Part shown: one piece after another, positions 34,834 to 43,322 of the stretch
How positions within the stretch are numbered: the stretch's first letter is position 1
Layout of the letters: each line of letters opens with the position of its first letter
Assembly (NCBI RefSeq): GCF_039541915.1
Contig: NZ_BAABHD010000083.1
Location: 186,001 to 250,000 of the forward strand
Source: Nibrella saemangeumensis
GTDB taxonomy: Bacteria; Bacteroidota; Bacteroidia; Cytophagales; Spirosomataceae
DNA: 64,000 bases
Direction: 5' to 3'
Notes under the pieces: generated by a model
Database searches by the model: none
The model's input: the letters and a program-made list of their open reading frames with translations, nothing else
What the model was told of the DNA's origin: nothing
Position numbers and translations under genes: made by a program

Positions 34834-37275
34834 ATGAAATATATTAAACCTATTACTTTACTGCTGCTTACTACACTATTCGTTGTGGTCTTGAGCCGGA
34901 ACTGGGGCACGGTGCCTGCCTTTGGCCCACTGCTGAGTCCGTTTAAAGGTTTCTGGCAGAACGCGGAAGCTAAAACCGATCGTACCGACCAAACAGTGAA
35001 AATCAATGGCACCTCCCAGCCGGTCTCTGTCGTTTACGACGATACCGGCGTGCCCCATGTTTTCGCCCAAAATGACTACGATGTCTATTTCGCTCAGGGA
35101 TTTGTGACCGCCCGTGACCGGCTTTGGCAGATGGAGTTTCAGACTCATGCGGCTGCGGGGCGGGTTTCCGAAATTGTGGGTGAGCGGGCAATAGAACTGG
35201 ATCGCTACAACCGGCGGCTAGGTATGGGTTATGCGGCTGAGCAAGCATTGAAGGGAATGATGGCTAATGAGGCCAGCATGGCCGTAGTGCAGGCGTATAC
35301 TGATGGTATAAATGCTTATATAAAGCAATTATCTCCGGCAAAATACCCCCTTGAATATAAACTGCTGGGTTATGCGCCTGAGCCGTGGACCCCGCTGAAA
35401 TGTGCGCTGCTGCTCAAGCAAATGACGCAGACCCTGGCGTCGGGGGCGGATGATCTGATGATGGCAAATGTTCTTCAGAAGTATGGCAGGGAGGTAACGG
35501 CAAATCTGTTTCCTAACTATCCCGCTCAGGAGTCGCCTATCATCCCCGCTGGTACAAAATGGGACTTTACCCCGTTGAACGTACCCGCTCCCCCGGCCGA
35601 TTCAGTTCCGGGCAGTACGCTGACTTTTCGCTGGAAAGAGCATGACCCGTCGATCGGTAGTAACAATTGGGCCATCGGACCGGAGAAATCAGCTACCGGC
35701 TACCCTATTCTGGCTAACGACCCGCACCTTCAGCTAAACCTGCCTTCAATCTGGTACCAGGTTCAGCTTGTAACGCCAACGCTTAATGTATACGGAGCCT
35801 CATTGCCTGGTTCGCCGGGGGTTATTATCGGCTTCAACAGGCAGGTGGCCTGGGGCGTAACTAATGTGGCATCCGATGTACTGGATTTCTACAAAATCCG
35901 ATTTAAGGATGCCCGTCACAAAGAGTACTGGCACGACAATCAGTGGAAGGCCGTGCGGGAGCGGGTAGAGGTCATCAAGGTAAAAGGCAGGCCCGATGTG
36001 ACCGATACCATTCGGTATACCCATCATGGTCCGGTAGTTTATCTGGATAATGAGAAGCCATTTCGTAGTAATATACCGGTTGGGTATGCTGCTCGTTGGG
36101 TAGCGCACGAAGTTACCAATGAATTAACCTGCTTCTACATTCTGAATCGGGCCAGAAACTATGATGATTACGTCCGGGCATTGGCCCAGTACGGTTCTCC
36201 AGCTCAGAATTTTGTGTTTGCCGATGTGAATAAAGACATAGCTATCTCACCCAACGGAAAATTTCCGCTGAAATGGAAAGAGCAGGGAAAGTTTCTCCTC
36301 GACGGCTCCAACCCGGCACACGATTGGCAGGGCTGGATTCCGGCAGAGCACAACCCCCGCGTTAGGAATCCTCCCCGTGGTTTTGTGAGTTCGGCCAATC
36401 AGTTTTCAACGGATCCGTCGTACCCATATTACCTCAACTGGGTGTTTGCTCCGGCTGAACGAGGTATGCGTATCAACGACCGGTTGACAGCTATGAAGCA
36501 GGCAACACCGGATAGCCTGCGGCAATTGCAGAATGATAACGTCAACCTGCGGGCCGCTAATTTTCTGCCGGTAATGCTACCGTTGGTTAATCCGCAGGGG
36601 TTAACTGAGCCGCAGCAGAATGCCTTTTCTGCGCTGCGGAGCTGGAATTACCGGAACGATGTCGACGCTGTAGGCGCGACCCTGTTTACCGAATGGCTGA
36701 CTCTGCTGTATAAATCGATTTGGGATGATGAGTTCAGCCGGGAAGGTCAGCAACCGATGCGCTACCCTACCTACGACCGGACCCTCCAGCTAATGACTAA
36801 AGAACCCAGCGCTCGTTGGTTTGACAATGTCAATACCGCGAACCGAAAGGAGTCGATGAGCGATTTAGTCAATATGAGTTTTCGGCAGACGATCGATTCA
36901 CTGGTTCGGCAGCACGGTTCTTTTGGGACGGAATGGGTCTGGGGCAAACATAAAGGAACGGACATTCGTCATCTGATTCCTGGTCTGGACGCTTTTAGCG
37001 CCCTGGATGTACAGAACGGAGGGGGCGGTAGTGTGGTAAACGCAACCACCGAACGGCACGGGCCGTCGTGGCGAATGGTGGTTGCGCTGGGGCCGCAGCC
37101 CAAAGCCTATGGTGTGTATCCGGGTGGACAGTCGGGTAACCCTGGTAGCCCATATTACCTCAATCTGCTCGAAACCTGGCGTCGGGGCGAACTGAATGAC
37201 CTCCTCTACCTTCAGGCACCTACGGATAAGAACCCCCGCATTCAATCTACCCTAATATTATCTCCAACCAAATAG
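34834..37275 (+). CDS. Penicillin acylase family N-terminal nucleophile hydrolase
   Basis: This 813-aa precursor has a hydrophobic N-terminal segment (about 5-22). The alpha-chain part includes GVPHVFAQNDYDVYFAQGF and RDRLWQMEFQTHAAAGRVSE. The autocatalytic cleavage site is before Ser276 in PSIGSNNWAIGP, with Ser276 as nucleophile. The beta chain follows (PILANDPHLQLNLPSIWYQV, and GGGSVVNATTERHGPSWRMV late in the chain). The family hydrolyses amides such as beta-lactam side chains or acyl-homoserine lactones, so quorum quenching is a possibility but not shown. The ATG at 34834 is used rather than TTG at 34828. A small membrane-protein gene follows 4 bp later. Confidence 0.93.
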   Translation: MKYIKPITLLLLTTLFVVVLSRNWGTVPAFGPLLSPFKGFWQNAEAKTDRTDQTVKINGTSQPVSVVYDDTGVPHVFAQNDYDVYFAQGFVTARDRLWQMEFQTHAAAGRVSEIVGERAIELDRYNRRLGMGYAAEQALKGMMANEASMAVVQAYTDGINAYIKQLSPAKYPLEYKLLGYAPEPWTPLKCALLLKQMTQTLASGADDLMMANVLQKYGREVTANLFPNYPAQESPIIPAGTKWDFTPLNVPAPPADSVPGSTLTFRWKEHDPSIGSNNWAIGPEKSATGYPILANDPHLQLNLPSIWYQVQLVTPTLNVYGASLPGSPGVIIGFNRQVAWGVTNVASDVLDFYKIRFKDARHKEYWHDNQWKAVRERVEVIKVKGRPDVTDTIRYTHHGPVVYLDNEKPFRSNIPVGYAARWVAHEVTNELTCFYILNRARNYDDYVRALAQYGSPAQNFVFADVNKDIAISPNGKFPLKWKEQGKFLLDGSNPAHDWQGWIPAEHNPRVRNPPRGFVSSANQFSTDPSYPYYLNWVFAPAERGMRINDRLTAMKQATPDSLRQLQNDNVNLRAANFLPVMLPLVNPQGLTEPQQNAFSALRSWNYRNDVDAVGATLFTEWLTLLYKSIWDDEFSREGQQPMRYPTYDRTLQLMTKEPSARWFDNVNTANRKESMSDLVNMSFRQTIDSLVRQHGSFGTEWVWGKHKGTDIRHLIPGLDAFSALDVQNGGGGSVVNATTERHGPSWRMVVALGPQPKAYGVYPGGQSGNPGSPYYLNLLETWRRGELNDLLYLQAPTDKNPRIQSTLILSPTK

Positions 37276-37279
37276 TCCC

Positions 37280-37618
37280 ATGCTTCCTGTTCTTATTATA
37301 ATCGTAGTGAGTGCCATTGCTCAGCTGTTCCTGCCTTGGTGGATTATTGCACCCGTTGCTTTTGGCAGTTGCTGGTGGCTCAGCAAGAGCAGTGGGCGGG
37401 CTTTTCTGGCAGGCTTTCTGGGTATTGCGCTGGTGTGGCTGGCGTATGCAGCATGGATTCATAGCCACACTGACGGTATCCTGACCGGCCGGATGAGCCA
37501 ACTGCTGTTCAAGGCTGACGTGCCGCTTGTCTTGTTGCTGCTGACGCCGGTAATTGGCGGCCTGGTTGGAGGCCTGGCGGGTCTGACCGGCTATCAGGTC
37601 CGGCGGGCTTTGCGCTGA
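37280..37618 (+). CDS. Small integral membrane protein, unknown
   Basis: This 112-aa protein is hydrophobic with about four transmembrane helices (approximately 3-20, 21-35, 42-58 and 82-103). It ends in a basic tail (YQVRRALR). It starts 4 bp after the acylase stop and is probably co-transcribed. No family is recognised. The glycine-rich last helix (GGLVGGLAGL) is typical of helix packing. Confidence 0.7.
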   Translation: MLPVLIIIVVSAIAQLFLPWWIIAPVAFGSCWWLSKSSGRAFLAGFLGIALVWLAYAAWIHSHTDGILTGRMSQLLFKADVPLVLLLLTPVIGGLVGGLAGLTGYQVRRALR

Positions 37619-37658
37619 AAATCCGGTAGGTACCCGCTTCTTTTTCCGGTTATTCCGA

Positions 37659-37666
37659 TATCTTTG
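37659..37666 (+). promoter_or_regulatory. Candidate -7 box for the OmpH-like gene
   Basis: TATCTTTG matches TAnnTTTG and ends 34 bp before the GTG start at 37701. No clear -33 TTTG element was found. Confidence 0.45.
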
Positions 37667-37700
37667 TCAGATATTTAGTAACCAAAATCATATTTACCTC

Positions 37701-38315
37701 GTGAAGAATGCCTCGTTAGTTCTAAACATTGTTTTAGCGATTGCCGTAGCCGTACTGTACTACCTGCATTTTAAAGACCGTACCGTCGAAACGAAAACCT
37801 CCGAACCCGCCAAGGCCGAAGTTGAAGCCAAAAAAATTGTGTATGTCAACGTTGATTCGCTACTGACGAACTACGACTTCTTTAAAGACACCCGGAAAGT
37901 TCTCGAAAGTAAGCGCTTTCAGCTGGATAACGACCTCAACAACCGTGGCCGTTCCCTCCAAAATGAAGTAGCGTATTTTCAGCAGCGTGCTCAAACCATG
38001 ACTATGGAACAGGCACGCGCTACGGAAGCTTCTCTGCAAAAGAAGCAGCAGGACTTCCTGGCCTACCGCGAGCGTTCAGCGCAACGCCTGGCCGAGGAGG
38101 AGCAGCAGAAGAACGAAGAGCTGTACAACCGCATTTATGAATACCTGAACGAAACCAACAAGCAGAATCAATATGAGTTTGTGCTGGGTTACACCAAGGG
38201 TGGCGGTATTTTGTACGCGCAGCAGGACAACGACGTAACCCGTCGGATCATCGAAGGGCTAAATAAGCAGTACCAGGACAAGCAGGCAACCACCAAAACG
38301 CCGGCTAAGAAATAA
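37701..38315 (+). CDS. OmpH/Skp family periplasmic chaperone
   Basis: This 204-aa protein uses a GTG start at 37701, since the candidate -7 box is just upstream and the N-terminal membrane helix (about 4-22) begins right after. The family pattern is KIVYVNVDSLLTNYDFFKDT (about residues 45-64), then a long coiled coil (about 65-160) rich in Gln/Glu/Arg. The tail FVLGYTKGGGILYAQQDNDV is the usual end of OmpH proteins. Skp-like chaperones carry unfolded outer-membrane proteins to the BAM complex. It is followed by a terminator and then smpB. Confidence 0.88.
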   Translation: MKNASLVLNIVLAIAVAVLYYLHFKDRTVETKTSEPAKAEVEAKKIVYVNVDSLLTNYDFFKDTRKVLESKRFQLDNDLNNRGRSLQNEVAYFQQRAQTMTMEQARATEASLQKKQQDFLAYRERSAQRLAEEEQQKNEELYNRIYEYLNETNKQNQYEFVLGYTKGGGILYAQQDNDVTRRIIEGLNKQYQDKQATTKTPAKK

Positions 38316-38335
38316 GGAAAGCTATTTTATACCGG

Positions 38336-38365
38336 GCCAGCGGCAACAATCTGCCGCTGGCTTTG
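38336..38365 (+). terminator. Terminator after the OmpH-like gene
   Basis: A perfect 10-bp stem (38336-38345 with 38352-38361, loop ACAATC) is followed by TTTGTATTTT, 20 bp past the stop. Confidence 0.8.
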
Positions 38366-38390
38366 TATTTTAAAGCATAGTCAACGTAAT

Positions 38391-38852
38391 ATGGCCTCTG
38401 CATCTATTGTAAAACAAGTGGATATACGCAACCGCCGGGCTTCCTTTGAGTACAGCTTTCTGGAAACCTTTACGGCTGGCATTGCACTAACCGGCACCGA
38501 AATAAAATCAGTCCGGCAGGGAAAGGTAAACCTTCAGGATGCTTATTGCCTGTTCCTGAACGACGAACTATACATTCGGCAGATGAATATTTCGAAGTAC
38601 ACGGAAGGTACTTACTACAATCACGAGCCGTTGCGCGACCGTAAACTACTGCTGACCAAACGCGAACTGCGCCGGCTTGGTGAAAAGCTGAAAGATCAGG
38701 GCCTGACAATTGTACCGGTGCGGCTGTTTACCAACGAACGGGGGTTTGCCAAGCTGGAAATTGCCCTGGCGAAAGGCAAAAAGCTATACGACAAACGCGA
38801 GAGTATTAAAGAGCGCGATGTGGAGCGGGAACTCAGTCGGGAGCGTTATTGA
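38391..38852 (+). CDS. smpB: SsrA-binding protein
   Basis: This 153-aa protein works with tmRNA in trans-translation to rescue stalled ribosomes. Family features are FLETFTAGIALTGTEIKSVR, then GKVNLQDAYCLFLNDELYI and YYNHEPLRDRKLLLTKREL. The basic C-terminal tail (GKKLYDKRESIKERDVEREL) inserts into the ribosome. The ssrA gene itself is not in this window. The gene starts 26 bp after the OmpH terminator stem. Confidence 0.96.
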   Translation: MASASIVKQVDIRNRRASFEYSFLETFTAGIALTGTEIKSVRQGKVNLQDAYCLFLNDELYIRQMNISKYTEGTYYNHEPLRDRKLLLTKRELRRLGEKLKDQGLTIVPVRLFTNERGFAKLEIALAKGKKLYDKRESIKERDVERELSRERY

Positions 38853-38981
38853 CTCATCCAACCGCGTGTAAAAACAGGCTCTTTCAACGATTTAGTAAAA
38901 AATTTTTAACATAGAAGGTTTCTTGCTGTTAATTGGATAAATACCTAACTTGCTACGAACCAGAGGTGTTTTATCCAGAAT

Positions 38982-39494
38982 ATGGGCAGGAAAGTATTGG
39001 TCTTAAATCAGGATTATAGCGCGCTTAGCATTTGTTCTGTTCCCAAAGCCTTTTTGTTGGTTTTCCTCAACAAAGCCGAACTTGTCGCCGGGTCTGATTC
39101 GTACGCCCTTCGCACCGTTGATACGACCTACCCCATGCCAACGGTTATCCGCCTTCACCGTTACGTTCACTTACCTTACAAGGGCGTTATGCTGACCCGC
39201 CAAAACATTTTCAAGCGGGATAACAACCGCTGCCAGTATTGCGGCACTGCTGACGATCTGACGCTCGATCATGTTATTCCGAAGTCAAAAGGCGGTAAAA
39301 CCAATTGGGATAACCTAATTACCGCCTGCAAGCGCTGTAATTCGCGCAAAGGTGACTATACCCCTGAAGAGGCTAATATGATGATGCGTCAGAAACCATT
39401 TAAGCCTTCATTTATTGTTTTCCTCCGCGACTTCTCCGGGTCCATTGAAGAAAGCTGGATGCCGTTTTTGAGTAAGCGTGAGAAAGCGTATTGA
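38982..39494 (+). CDS. HNH endonuclease family protein
   Basis: This 170-aa protein has a central HNH fold with CQYCG near residue 83, the catalytic LTLDHVIPKSKGG (DH), TNWDNLITACKRCNSRKG supplying the second cysteine pair and the asparagine/histidine partners. The N-terminal half (VLVLNQDYSALSICSVPKAF) is the extended form common in chromosomal, non-mobile HNH proteins of Bacteroidota and Actinobacteria. It is followed by rpsA and shows no intron or restriction gene nearby, so it is not a homing enzyme. Its DNA target is unknown. Confidence 0.87.
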   Translation: MGRKVLVLNQDYSALSICSVPKAFLLVFLNKAELVAGSDSYALRTVDTTYPMPTVIRLHRYVHLPYKGVMLTRQNIFKRDNNRCQYCGTADDLTLDHVIPKSKGGKTNWDNLITACKRCNSRKGDYTPEEANMMMRQKPFKPSFIVFLRDFSGSIEESWMPFLSKREKAY

Positions 39495-39599
39495 TTTTAT
39501 TCTTTCCTGGTGAGCCTGATCCTTGTGTCTTCAAAACGTATCGTATTGGCGTTCTGCATTTTTTTGGGCAGATAAGCGCTTTTTTGCGCAAAACCTCAC

Positions 39600-39607
39600 T
39601 ATCTTTG
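39600..39607 (+). promoter_or_regulatory. Candidate -7 box for rpsA
   Basis: TATCTTTG followed by CGTTCC resembles the promoters of other translation genes here. A TTTG lies only 13 bp upstream (39583-39586), shorter than usual, so the -33 element is uncertain. The leader to the ATG would be about 90 nt. Confidence 0.55.
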
Positions 39608-39700
39608 CGTTCCTTTTTCAAAATTCATGTTTTACTAAAAGTCAGTTCGCCCCGACCCAGCGGACTGATGTAGCTGTTTTGGGTCACGTAACCATTTTTT

Positions 39701-41494
39701 ATGAGCAAAACGCAGAAAAGCGAACTGCCTGCTTTTGATTGGGATAGGGCAGACAACAAAGGATTCGGTAGCGGTTATTCGGCTGAAGAAAGAAGCCGGA
39801 TGGAAGAACTTTACGACAACACCCTCGCGCAGGTAAACGAGAAAGAAGTCGTTACAGGATCGGTGGTTGGTATTACAGATCGTGAAGTAATCCTGAACAT
39901 CGGGTTCAAATCAGATGGCCTGGTGCCGGCTTCCGAATTCCGCGATATGCCGGACCTGAAGATTGGAGATGAAGTTGAAGTCTACGTAGAAAACCAGGAA
40001 GACCCGAACGGTCAGCTGGTGCTGTCGCGTAAAAAAGCCAAGGTAATTACTGCCTGGCAGAAAATCCAGCGGGCGCTGGACGAAGACCTTGTTATCGATG
40101 GTTTTGTGAAGCGTCGGACCAAAGGTGGTCTCATCGTTGATATCTACAGCATTGAGGCTTTCTTACCAGGCTCTCAAATTGACGTGAAACCGATTCGCGA
40201 CTTTGACATCTTCGTTGGTAAGAAGATGGAAGTTAAGGTAGTTAAGATTAACTACGCAAACGATAACGTCGTTGTATCGCATAAAGTACTTATTGAGAAA
40301 GACCTTGAAGCACAGCGCGCTCAGATCCTGAATAACCTGGAGAAAGGCCAGGTACTCGAAGGGGTTATCAAGAACATGACCAACTTCGGTGTATTTATTG
40401 ATCTGGGTGGTGTTGATGGTCTGTTGCATATTACAGATATTTCATGGGGCCGCATCAATCATCCGTCAGAAGTACTCAACCTTGATCAGAAGGTCAACGT
40501 GGTTGTACTTGACTTCGATGAAGACAAGAAGCGGATTTCATTAGGTATGAAGCAGCTTCAGGCGCATCCCTGGGATTCACTGGCTGAAGACATTCAGGTT
40601 GGCTCACGCGTGAAAGGCAAGATTGTGAACGTAGCTGATTATGGTGCGTTCCTGGAGATCATGCCGGGCGTTGAAGGGCTGATTCACGTTTCTGAAATGT
40701 CATGGTCACAGCATCTGCGTAACCCGCAGGAGTTCCTGAAGGTTGGTGACGAAGTGGAAGCCGTAGTGCTGACGCTGGACCGCAACGAGCGGAAAATGTC
40801 ACTAGGCATCAAGCAACTCACCGAAGATCCCTGGACTCGTCCTGACCTGACTTCTAAGTACGCAGTGAGTACTCGTCACAAGGGCATCGTTCGGAACCTG
40901 ACCAACTTCGGTCTCTTCCTGGAGCTGGAAGAAGGTATTGATGGTCTGGTTCATGTATCTGACCTGTCGTGGACAAAGAAGATCAAGCATCCGTCAGATT
41001 TCACTAAGGTAAGTGAAGAACTGGAGGTAGTGGTTCTGGAACTGGATGTAGAGAACCGTCGTCTGGCATTAGGCCATAAGCAACTGGAGGAAAATCCGTG
41101 GGATACGTTTGAATCGGTGTTCACACCGGGTTCTGTACACCGCTGCACCATCATTGCCAAAAACGACAAAGTAGCTACCCTAGAGCTGCCTTATGGAATT
41201 GAAGGTTTCTCTTCGTTGAAGAACCTGGCAAAAGAAGACGGTAGCTGGGCCGAAGTAGGTGAGTCACTCGACTTTAAAGTTCAGGAGTTCTCGAAAGATG
41301 AGAAGCGGATTATGCTGTCTCACACGAAAACCTGGCAGGAAAAAGACGAGCCGAAGAAAGATGCTGGTAAGCAGCAAAAGCCTGCGGCTAAGACTGACAA
41401 GCCTGCGCAAAAAGAAGAGCGTGGTGCCACGTTAGGTGATCTGGAGGCTCTGTCTGCCCTGAAGGAGCAGCTGGAAGGTCGCCGGAATAGCTAG
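39701..41494 (+). CDS. rpsA: 30S ribosomal protein S1
   Basis: This 597-aa protein has six S1/OB repeats. They begin near TGSVVGITDREVILNIGF, then IDGFVKRRTKGGLIVDIY, LEGVIKNMTNFGVFIDLGG, VKGKIVNVADYGAFLEIMPG and RHKGIVRNLTNFGLFLELEE; the sixth, degenerate repeat is near CTIIAKNDKVATLELPYG. A Lys/Ala-rich tail follows (about 545-575). S1 binds mRNA leaders and is especially important where Shine-Dalgarno pairing is weak, as in Bacteroidota. The ATG at 39701 is the first in frame. Confidence 0.96.
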   Translation: MSKTQKSELPAFDWDRADNKGFGSGYSAEERSRMEELYDNTLAQVNEKEVVTGSVVGITDREVILNIGFKSDGLVPASEFRDMPDLKIGDEVEVYVENQEDPNGQLVLSRKKAKVITAWQKIQRALDEDLVIDGFVKRRTKGGLIVDIYSIEAFLPGSQIDVKPIRDFDIFVGKKMEVKVVKINYANDNVVVSHKVLIEKDLEAQRAQILNNLEKGQVLEGVIKNMTNFGVFIDLGGVDGLLHITDISWGRINHPSEVLNLDQKVNVVVLDFDEDKKRISLGMKQLQAHPWDSLAEDIQVGSRVKGKIVNVADYGAFLEIMPGVEGLIHVSEMSWSQHLRNPQEFLKVGDEVEAVVLTLDRNERKMSLGIKQLTEDPWTRPDLTSKYAVSTRHKGIVRNLTNFGLFLELEEGIDGLVHVSDLSWTKKIKHPSDFTKVSEELEVVVLELDVENRRLALGHKQLEENPWDTFESVFTPGSVHRCTIIAKNDKVATLELPYGIEGFSSLKNLAKEDGSWAEVGESLDFKVQEFSKDEKRIMLSHTKTWQEKDEPKKDAGKQQKPAAKTDKPAQKEERGATLGDLEALSALKEQLEGRRNS

Positions 41495-41542
41495 AAAGCG
41501 GAATATTTTTGAAGCGTATCGCTGTTTTGAGTGATTTAGTCG

Positions 41543-41550
41543 TAGATTTG
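41543..41550 (+). promoter_or_regulatory. Candidate -7 box for tRNA-Cys
   Basis: TAGATTTG, followed by CACTCCG as in the rpmG promoter, lies 43 bp upstream of the tRNA. The nearest TTTG is 13 bp upstream. The box is flanked by an inverted repeat (41510-41520 and 41578-41588). Confidence 0.6.
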
Positions 41551-41593
41551 CACTCCGTTTGTCACTTGAATGAAGGTGATACGCTTCATATAA

Positions 41594-41664
41594 GGTTCCG
41601 TGGCCGAGTGGCTAGGCAGAGGTCTGCAAAACCTTGTACAGCGGTTCGAATCCGCTCGGAACCT
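41594..41664 (+). tRNA. tRNA-Cys (GCA)
   Basis: The acceptor GGTTCCG (41594-41600) pairs with CGGAACC (41657-41663), the discriminator is T, as required for tRNA-Cys, and the anticodon GCA is at 41626-41628. The T arm GCGGTTCGAATCCGC is intact. CCA is not encoded. Confidence 0.97.
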
Positions 41665-41702
41665 CTCTCAGGAACTGTTTATCAAAGTTTCATTTTTACA
41701 AG

Positions 41703-41757
41703 ATTACCATTCAGCAGGTGCTTTTTTTTGTAGCCAGGCTGAATGGTAATTTTTTTG
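41703..41757 (+). terminator. Terminator after tRNA-Cys
   Basis: A perfect 12-bp stem (41703-41714 with 41739-41750) with a 24-nt T-rich loop is followed by T7. It lies 39 bp past the tRNA. Confidence 0.8.
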
Positions 41758-41871
41758 TAAACAAATCAGCGTTAACAAAAAGTTACTGCGTAAGAATCTT
41801 GCCGTTATGATGACCCAACTGGTTAGAAAAAGTATAAATAAATCAATATGCCAAAATATCAAACCGCAATT

Positions 41872-41902
41872 TTTGATAAAAGGCAATCCTGCATTACTTT
41901 TG
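41872..41902 (+). promoter_or_regulatory. Promoter of the respiratory (ACIII-caa3) operon
   Basis: TTTG (41872-41875) and TACTTTTG (41895-41902) are spaced by exactly 19 bp, an ideal Bacteroidota housekeeping promoter. It is 26 bp before the actA start. No other good promoter was noticed before 58.7 kb, so it may drive the whole operon. Confidence 0.8.
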
Positions 41903-41928
41903 TGTGCCAATGAAAATCAGAGGTAGGT

Positions 41929-43275
41929 ATGTACTTAAATAATCTTGCTAATTTGTTCAATATGAACCGTTTAACGAAGTCATGCGGAGCGTTGGCTCTG
42001 GCTCTGACCATGCTGGTCGGCAGCGGTCGGGTCAATGCGCAGGACTCGGTAGCAACGGGTGGTGGAGGCCCTGCGGCAGCTACCCCGGCCCCGGCGGGAG
42101 GGGGAGATGCAGCCGCTGGTAAGACCCTGTTTAATAATAACTGTGCCCAGTGTCACGCCATAACCGATGAGGTTGTGGTAGGGCCGGGTTTAAAGGGCGT
42201 ACTACAGCGTACACCTGGCAGAGACTGGCTGCACCGGTGGATTCGCAACCCGATGGCAATGGTTGGTTCCGGGGACGCTTATGCTAACCAGGTCTACAAC
42301 AAATTTAACAAAATCCCCATGTCCAGCTTCCCGAATCTGACGGATGCTGACATTGATGGTATTCTGGCTTACATCGAAGAAAGCAATGCTGCACCAGCTC
42401 AGGCTGCTGTGGGAGGAGTAGCTCAGGAGCGTGGGGGTGGAGGTGCTTCGGCCGAAAATGGTTCGGGGGGTGGATTTGGTGCCGGGCCGTCAAACCTGTT
42501 TACGTTTGTGCTGGTTGCGCTGCTGGTGGTGATGCTGCTGGTGCTTGGCGTTCTGCTGTTAATAGTAACGCTCCTGTCCAAAGCCGTAAGTTCGCCGGCT
42601 TCCGGAACTCCTGGTGCTGAAACGACGCCGTTTATTCAGCGGCTGAGAACTGGACTGGCCAATACAGTGAACAATTCGACAATCCGTTCGGTGATTATCT
42701 GGTTGTTTATTCTGGTCGTCTCTAAAGAAACGGTAGATGGACTGTTCAGCGTGGGTATTCAGCAGGGTTACGCTCCCAAGCAGCCGATTGCTTATTCACA
42801 CAAACTGCATGCAGGTCAGTACAAGATTGACTGTAATTACTGCCACACAGGTGTAAATAAAGGAAAGAACGCTACAATTCCTTCCGCTAACATCTGTATG
42901 AACTGCCATGGTGTGATTAAAAAAGAGTCACCGGAAATTCAGAAAATTTACGCGGCTATTGAGCAGGATCGTCCTATCGAGTGGGTCCGGGTGCATAACC
43001 TGCCGGATCTGGCTTATTTTAACCATGCGCAGCACGTCAACGTTGGTAATGTTCAGTGTCAGACCTGTCATGGTGAAATTGAAAAAATGGAAGTAGTGGA
43101 GCAACGGTCGTCCCTGACGATGGGCTGGTGTATAGATTGCCACCGGAACACGGAGGTAAACACGAAGGATAACGCTTATTACGATAAGCTGGTTGCTCTC
43201 CACCGGAAGCAAAGTAAGATGCCGCTTAAAGTGGCTAATATCGGTGGTCTGGAGTGTTCTAAGTGTCACTATTAA
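41929..43275 (+). CDS. actA: Alternative Complex III subunit A, multiheme cytochrome c (with extra N-terminal heme domain)
   Basis: This 448-aa membrane protein has six CxxCH motifs. The first, CAQCH at about residues 70-74, belongs to an N-terminal class I cytochrome c domain after a signal peptide (GSGRVNAQ). A glycine-rich linker and a transmembrane helix (about 190-215) follow, then a second helix (about 250-268). The C-terminal pentaheme domain has CNYCH, CMNCH, CQTCH, CIDCH and CSKCH. Pentaheme ActA takes electrons from the iron-sulfur subunit ActB. ATG at 41929 follows a strong promoter; the internal Met12 (41962) is also plausible. It is first in the operon. Confidence 0.92.
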   Translation: MYLNNLANLFNMNRLTKSCGALALALTMLVGSGRVNAQDSVATGGGGPAAATPAPAGGGDAAAGKTLFNNNCAQCHAITDEVVVGPGLKGVLQRTPGRDWLHRWIRNPMAMVGSGDAYANQVYNKFNKIPMSSFPNLTDADIDGILAYIEESNAAPAQAAVGGVAQERGGGGASAENGSGGGFGAGPSNLFTFVLVALLVVMLLVLGVLLLIVTLLSKAVSSPASGTPGAETTPFIQRLRTGLANTVNNSTIRSVIIWLFILVVSKETVDGLFSVGIQQGYAPKQPIAYSHKLHAGQYKIDCNYCHTGVNKGKNATIPSANICMNCHGVIKKESPEIQKIYAAIEQDRPIEWVRVHNLPDLAYFNHAQHVNVGNVQCQTCHGEIEKMEVVEQRSSLTMGWCIDCHRNTEVNTKDNAYYDKLVALHRKQSKMPLKVANIGGLECSKCHY

Positions 43276-43322
43276 TCACCCATTACTGAACAAAGAGAGT
43301 TTCTGTTTGTACAATCGAACGT

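Noticed and set aside
38982..39494. Homing or restriction HNH nuclease
   Set aside because: There is no intron, methylase or mobile element around it, and the long N-terminal form is common on chromosomes.
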